Shown here one piece after another: positions 57,801-64,000 of a stretch of 64,000 bases of DNA. Position 1 is the stretch's first letter, and each line of letters begins with the position of its first letter. The stretch is from Anagrus nilaparvatae (Eukaryota > Arthropoda > Insecta > Hymenoptera > Mymaridae), in contig JAKSXM010000247.1 of NCBI GenBank assembly GCA_022575985.1, positions 1,635,501-1,699,500 of the forward strand, in the 5' to 3' direction. The position numbers and the translations under genes are program-made. The notes under the pieces are model-generated. The model had not been told where the DNA came from. It made no database searches and saw only the letters and a list, made by a program, of their open reading frames with translations.

Positions 57801-59350
57801 AGTAAAAAGGAAACCAAAGTTTCAATTAAATAGAAATACTTCCAATTACAAAAAGGGGCCCTTTGAAAGGGCCTTTCACTCTAAAATGGTTAATAGAAAT
57901 AAAAAAGATAATAATATAAATATGTAATATAAGAGGTATAATATAGTATTTATACCTAAATGTAGCATCTTTTATATCATATGAAAAACTTTTCGTTTAG
58001 AAGTTTAGCGACATCTAGCATATTTAATACGAATCAAGCTATACTCCAAACCTCTGCTTATCTATCTTCATTGATTTTTTTGTTACAGCCATTATTTACT
58101 TAAGCATTTTTTTTTGAATAACTGATTTATTTAAATTAAAAAGGACAAATTGAATTTTCAAGTTAAAAAATATTAAATTTCTTTGTGTACCTTCTTTAAA
58201 AAATTGAAGAAAGTTTTAATAAATTACAAGAAAAGGAGTTTACTTTGGGTCATGTTTAAAATAAAGTAAAAAGAGATTTCAAGATTATTTACATAAGTAA
58301 TTCATACTGGTCATTTTTTTAAGTATCAATGTCTATATCATTTTTACACCTACATAAAATGCATTTTATTTTATGTGTCAAACTGAAAAATTTCTCCAAC
58401 ATAAACTTTCATAAGGTCAATATTTAAAGATGCTCTCAGAATGATAAAAAATTTTAAATTCTTGTCAAAATAAAAAACGAATGTAAGGTGAATCAACAGG
58501 TGTCATGTGTATTTATGAGTATAAGATTCGAAGATTTTTAAAATATTAAGCTCGAGGCTATGGGCCATGAATGCGGAACTTAAAATAAAGTAAAAAAAGA
58601 AGTCCTCTCGAATTATATTATGTCTGTATTTCTTTAAAAAAGAAAACAAAAATTTGTTTCTTTTTGTATGTTTTAACGAAAAAATATAAGTTACGATCTT
58701 TTAAATTTAATGAAATTTTTTATTTGGAGAGAGTATTAACTTTTTACTTTTTAAGGTTATATATATACACATAAATTTTTTTTTATGATTGTTCAAATAT
58801 AAAAAATTATTTATTTTATTTAATATCATAAATTTTTATATCTACTTCCCTGAGAAATCATTTATTAGCATTATTATACGTGCTTAAATGCTATATATCT
58901 TGGTTGATCACTTGTTCTAAAAAAAAAATTTAGCTTCAAGTTAACTGTTTTAACACATTAATTAAACAGTGGTCTAACTTTGAGACCAATACTCAACAAT
59001 GCTAGTATAAAAATGTTCTTTCAAATTTATTAAAATATCAAAATCATAAAATTATAAATACATTTATTACACAATTAAAATTTACGTTTTTTAAAGTTAA
59101 TATTAAGAAAAGAAAATTTACGCCCATAATGGAAAAAAAATAATAAAAAATATGAATGGTTTATTTCGGCTTCAGTAGAAAATGATTTGAGCCATCATTA
59201 GTGTAATGACCATTTTTCGCCTATAACAGATAAACCAATGATGTTTAAGTAGGCTTATACATACCGAAATTTTTTTTATTATTTATAATTTTTTATTAAA
59301 TTTTTTTCAACTTTTATTATGAAAGTATCTTTTTTAGAAGTTCACTTTTG
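54880..59350. other. AT-rich non-coding sequence
   Basis: No frame or known element is supported. A less AT-rich stretch (56,660-56,830) contains 'gatgtcacacctgtagtaac' and 'cgtgagagag' and may be an old repeat or regulatory sequence. A short palindrome (aggggccctttgaaagggcct) lies at about 57,854. Confidence 0.5.
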
Positions 59351-59355
59351 TACTA

Positions 59356-59545
59356 CACTGTAAAAAGTAACTTTCTTAGATTTACAAAAAAAATAGAATT
59401 TTTTCGAAAAATTAGTGAATTTTCAAAAAAATTTGTAAATATTCGATAAAAATCGTAAATATTCTCGATTTTTTTCGAAAATTTACTAATTTTTCGAAAA
59501 TGTTCTAATTTTTTTGTTAATATAAGAAAGTTATTTTTTACAGTG
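59356..59545. mobile_element. Palindromic MITE (CACTGTAAAAAG family), 190 bp
   Basis: It starts CACTGTAAAAAGTAACTTTC, ends in the complement and is flanked by TA on both sides. It lacks the middle of the longer relatives at 39,483 and 61,101, so it is an internally shortened copy. The open frame crossing it is a by-product of the low-complexity arms. Confidence 0.88.
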
Positions 59546-59549
59546 TATT

Positions 59550-60865
59550 TATCGAAATATAAATTTTTGTTTAAGGTCATGTGTAAACGAAATACTTTAG
59601 CTTTATGGTACAAGTTTCGTGGATCAGTTGTAAAAAAATTTTCAGAATATTATTTATTCATGAATTCGCATTCATTTTTTGGGTTGGGAACATTAAAATT
59701 CAAAGTGCCAAATTAAAATTTAAGCCAAATTATAATCACTATATTTCTTAAGACAATAGAAATAAATTATGAGAAAATCATTATTACAGAAACTAAAATC
59801 TCTTATTTTAGAAAAAACAAAAAAAAGCAAATAATTTGTTAAAAAATTAAAATAGTATTTAAAAAAGAATAAAAAATAATATGTAACTCCTTCTATTATA
59901 ACATCTCAGTTAAAACTTTCTCATTTTTTCTGTGTATATAATTGTCATTATATACATATTATGCGGTTATGCGGTTATATATATAACCATGCATTCCAAA
60001 TTGTTTTTTAAAGCTTAAATATTGTATTTCGAAATATTTTTTGTTTTATGTGGGGCGTGTTTCAGATTATATTATAAAATTATATATCTCATGTAACAAT
60101 AATAATAAAATTATGTAAAAATAATTCTCTATTGTATTATTAATTAAAATTTTCTTTATTACTTTTTATTTAGAAAGTCATATATATATTTTGTTTTTAT
60201 AAATTTTTTATTTTTTTAACTTGATTTACTGCATTTCGATAATATATTATTGAAAAAATTTCTACTCAAAAATAACCAAACATAAATAAATTATAGATAA
60301 AATACATGAAAATTTGTATGTTTTACTGCCTACTTAAATAATTTAAATGTATGAATGTCAGTTTTCAAAAAAAAGTATGCATTTTTTACTTTAATACATA
60401 TGGATTTTTCTTTTTTTTCCTATAAATATAAATAAGAAAATTTAAGAAAGAAAAAGTAGGCTGACTTGTGTTGTTGCTATCGGAAATTTAATCTTTGGTA
60501 TAAATATGTATCATTTTCTGTATTTCTAGCAGATTTCATATTACTTTTTATGTTATAGTGATTTTCGAATCACAAAGAATTATTCTATTCAAGAAATGAT
60601 GAGATGCTAAAAATTTCGTAACCTTTTTTGCTTTATTACTCATGTCAACTATAACAATATAATTTATTATCAATGCATTATTTAAGCCAACATTTTTTAA
60701 ATCTTATTTTTAAATTGAAACATGTTTAGAAGGAATGAGAGATATCGATCATGACACCAAAAAGGATGGTATCAACTAGAGGTGTATGGTTCTCTGATTT
60801 TTTGCTTCGAATTAGGTCTGATTTAGGGTAAACGTGGGTTGTTTAAGAGGTTCGTAGGGAAGCAT
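59550..60865. other. AT-rich non-coding sequence
   Basis: No gene or recognised repeat is supported here. Confidence 0.5.
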
Positions 60866-60867
60866 AA

Positions 60868-61614
60868 TGCACCGATTCAATAAAAATCTTCTGACCTACT
60901 AAAATTTATATTTATGTATATATTTTCACCCATTTATTTTTTTTAAATCTTTTGTATACCAGTCTACTCTTATAGAAACTTGCATATAATATAACAGGTA
61001 ATAATATTAATTCCCTATTTAATTCAATTTTCTTATGCATATCAATGTAATAGGAACAAGTATAAATAGTACAAATTTGAAGTAAGGTAAGATTAGAGTA
61101 CACTGTAAAAAGTAACTTTCTTATATTAACAAAAAAATTAGAACATTTTCGAAAAATTAGTAAATTTTCGAAAAAATTTGTAATTATTCGAAAAAAATCG
61201 TAAATTTACTAAATTTAGTATATTATCGAAAAATTGGAGAATTCTAGTTTTTTTTTTGTGAATTCGAAAGAAAAATTGATAATTCACAAATTTTTTTTCA
61301 AAAATTTTCAAAAAATAGTTGTGAATTTCCGAAAAATAGTTGTGAATTTACAACTTTTTTTGTAAATTAACAAAAAAAAAACGAGAATTCTCGAATTTTT
61401 CGATAATATACTAAATTTAGTAAATTTACGATTTTTATCGAATATTTACAAAATTTTTTGAAAATTCACTAATTTTTCAAAAAAATTCTATATTATTTGT
61501 GAATCTAAGAAAATTACTTTTTACAATGTATATACCAAGGATTTAAAAACAAAATAAATGAAAATAAAAAATTCTACGAGGTCAGTAGATTTTTTATTGA
61601 ATCGGCGCACTGTG
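60868..61614. mobile_element. Inverted-repeat element interrupted by a MITE
   Basis: The outer arms match in inverted orientation: tgcaccgattcaataaaaat at about 60,868 and its near-complement ending at about 61,614. Looser pairing continues for roughly 90 bases ('catttattttttttaaatc' against the mirrored segment near 61,540). Between the arms, the CACTGTAAAAAG-family MITE (61,101-61,528) has inserted at a TA. Without it the older element is about 320 bp. The outer borders are approximate. Confidence 0.6.
61101..61528. mobile_element. Palindromic MITE (CACTGTAAAAAG family), 428 bp
   Basis: It starts CACTGTAAAAAGTAACTTTC at 61,101 and ends ...ttttacaatg at 61,528, with TA on each side. The longest of the three copies; the right end has one change (CAATG instead of CAGTG). 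The interior is made of mirrored 'ttcgaaaa'/'attagtaaatt' blocks. Confidence 0.88.
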
Positions 61615-61619
61615 GTATA

Positions 61620-63630
61620 GTTTTGAATCAATAATTAATCTAAATTTCCCTAGCTTTACGATTCTATAAATATTTTTTAAAATATTCGTTAATTAAATGT
61701 TATAAGTTATTACTTTTTTTATTGAAGTTATTTTTTATATCCGGAGAAATTTTCGTTTTGCGATAAACCACGTCTGCAGCCAATATAGGGTTTTCAAATC
61801 GGGTCCAAGTTTCTTATCTTACAAAATTAAGTAGATTTATACTTCAATAATATATTTCTTAACCTCTTGTTTATAATTTTAATTTGTGCAACGGATTCTG
61901 GTTTTAAATCTTATTTAAAATAATTAAAATAATTCTTAAAAAAATTACTATATTTTTCAAAAAGTCAAAATACTAGGGCGAAATTCAGTTTGACTTACTG
62001 TAAAATTAAATATTCTAATTCGAAAATACATCTCCATATAAACCAGCTTAAAATCTACCCTTTCATTAAAATTTATGCTAGTTTTCAATTCACTTGACCT
62101 GTCGAAACATTCGAGTTTATTTTAATTATACATAATGAAATTGTAGTTTTAAAAATTTTCAAGAAGCGAACCTTCTTTGAAATGAATAGTAATTAGTCTT
62201 AAATATTGTTAAAAGTCTTTTGTCCGAACGTCGCTTAAGAAGAAAAGGTAATATATCACTTTCTCCTTGAAATACAAGATAAATGTAATTAACAATTAGC
62301 TCATAACTATAATTGTATTTCGGAGGAATGATTATGCTTACGTAAACCGAGCTTCTTACCACCCCCTGCAAGTAAACACAATGCTTACTCTAGGAGTTTT
62401 TAATGCATAACTATCGAAAAGCAAGTTTTGGGATCAAGTATACACACAAGTTTGTTGCTTTGGTTTAATAGTAGTAAATCCCTTCTTTCATGTCCACAGG
62501 GATAATCTATAGGGAGAAAATATACATTATGAGTTTATGCGGTAATACACACCTTTATAACTTTAAGTATATTAAAGTGCTAAAATTTAATTAGATAAAG
62601 AAAGATTTTCCAAAACAAAAGATTATTTTATTGAAAAATCAATAATATTCTAGTTTAATAAAATTAAATCGTAAAATTACAAATTAACTACACGTTCACT
62701 ATAAATTAAGATTCTATGTTATTTTAGGATTTGAATAATAATGTTTTACTCTTCAAATATTAACTTGACAATATTATGTATACCAATGTTTTACTCTTTC
62801 TAGGTATAGCTTCTTAGACTGATATAAATTAAAATTAAATTTTATCATCGATCATTTTTTACATCCAATAATAAAACAATGTAATATTTTCTAATACCAT
62901 ATAAGTTAACTTTTAATAGCGAAAAAAACATAGAGAGAAAACATTATGCGCTTTTAAAATTCATCGATCGTTACAGAAAATCTATTAGTATTCACACACT
63001 TCTTCCGGCATTTGTTTAAAAAAAAGTGTCCGTTGATACAAGAATACTAGATATCTTTTTAAATAATATACAACAACAACATAAATACATTAACTTGGTG
63101 TATGTAAGAGCAAGAGTGAGAGGGAGAAATAGTTACTTATAACGTGTGATATCTTTTGAATGTTATTATAAGGTTTTTAGTAAAAAGAGAGACATATGCC
63201 AATAAGTAACAAACTTTTTTTTTATCTATTTAATAGGTATTTGAATTTTTTTTTACTTATTATATGTAAAAAGATATGGTGACATAAAATCTAACGGAGT
63301 ATTATCAGGTGTACTTTATATTTTTACTATTTTAAATAGGATACTTTGGATACTTTTAAACATACTTATGTAATCTTAGATTTTATTCAATAATTTATTA
63401 ACATTTTTTCAATATTTTTCAATTAAACCATTATTTTAGCTTTTCTTTTATTTATATCGTTATGTAACATCAAATGTTGAGAAAGTTATCGGTTAATTTA
63501 TTTATTTGTTTCGGCTTCGCCTCGGATGGTAATTTACGTGCAATTTAGGCCATTTTTTACTTTTCTGGACACTGGCTTGTAATATACTATTTTATAAAAT
63601 TATAAAAAAGCGTAACTTTATTAAAAAAAT
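61620..63630. other. AT-rich non-coding sequence
   Basis: No gene is supported. The 70-codon frame on the minus strand (62,159-62,371) has no recognisable domain. Confidence 0.5.
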
Positions 63631-63635
63631 TTATT

Positions 63636-64000
63636 TTAGTGATTTTACCCTACTTTAGGGGTTGATATTTCATTACCAAATGGTTGTAGATGAAAACAGA
63701 CTTTGAAAATGGAAAGAGCGACTAAAAATACCTACTAGGTGACGTTTTTAGCTAAAAATATTCATTTTTTATACATCTGTAAAATCCACCCCCTTACCCC
63801 AAATATTTACCCCCTCGAGAGGGTAAATGTACTGAGAATACATAAATTTGCATGTTTTACCTTTTGGAAAGTAAAAAATATAATTTCCAACATAAAGAAA
63901 CTTTTCTTTTGCGTGCAGTAACTTTTTTTTTTTAATTTTACAATTTTAGTGATTTTACTCTACTTTAGGGGTTGATATTTCATTACCCAAGGGTCGTAGG
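63636..64000 (+). repeat. Start of a ~310 bp tandem repeat running off the window
   Basis: The block 'ttagtgattttac(c/t)ctactttagg' followed by 'ggttgatatttcattac' occurs at 63,636 and again at about 63,947, so the unit is close to 311 bases and the second copy is cut by the window end. The first unit continues 'gtagatgaaaacagact' and 'cctactaggtga', then 'agctaaaaatattc', which are the words of the family at 1-780. Confidence 0.75.

Noticed and set aside
62159..62371. A 70-codon open frame on the minus strand
   Set aside because: No domain and unremarkable composition; considered as an upstream exon of the 44-52 kb gene but without phase or homology support.

Overview
The window is nuclear DNA from an arthropod, most likely an insect. 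The signs are genes with short exons and GT/AG introns, insect-type families (secreted histidine acid phosphatase, arylsulfatase B, MATH-BTB multicopy genes), insect-style LINEs, Copia and Gypsy relics, Tigger and MITE transposons, and very AT-rich spacers. A hymenopteran (parasitoid wasp) would fit the AT richness, the acid phosphatase and the MATH-BTB expansion, but the sequence does not prove it; other insects remain possible.

Layout. 1-0.8 kb: divergent copies of a dispersed repeat that reappears at 63.6-64 kb. 1.08-4.22 kb (+): a complete six-exon histidine acid phosphatase. 4.78-8.79 kb (-): a complete eight-exon arylsulfatase B-like sulfatase, convergent with it. 8.8-14.2 kb: AT-rich spacer with one orphan exon candidate. 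14.2-19 kb: LINE and repeat debris in both orientations. 19.0-22.8 kb: at least three decayed MATH-BTB copies plus an inverted fragment. 24.48-30.32 kb: a giant foldback element of about 5.8 kb, with nearly identical kilobase-scale inverted arms, inward-facing 55-57 bp tandem arrays and a 1 kb centre without a gene. 30.7-36.1 kb: a nest of LINE, Copia and Gypsy relics, a palindromic element, and a Gypsy LTR joined directly to a copy of tRNA-Lys. 37.8-38.15 kb: SINE-like sequence. 39.48-41.2 kb: a palindromic MITE and a recent 5'-truncated LINE with a 14 bp target duplication. 44.5-52.4 kb (-): the last three exons of a large gene, possibly the polarity scaffold Par-3/Bazooka, with a Tigger relic in an intron. 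52.5-63.6 kb: probably more intron or flank of that gene, holding several MITEs.

Only three host genes look intact and expressed: the phosphatase, the sulfatase, and the gene ending at 44.5 kb. The first two both have signal-peptide-like starts and full catalytic motifs, so they are lysosomal or secreted hydrolases. Most of the rest is repeat history. The two most unusual structures are the modular foldback element (24.5-30.3 kb) and the LTR-plus-primer-tRNA junction (32.4 kb). The second looks like an aberrant reverse-transcription product that kept its primer and was then captured in the chromosome.
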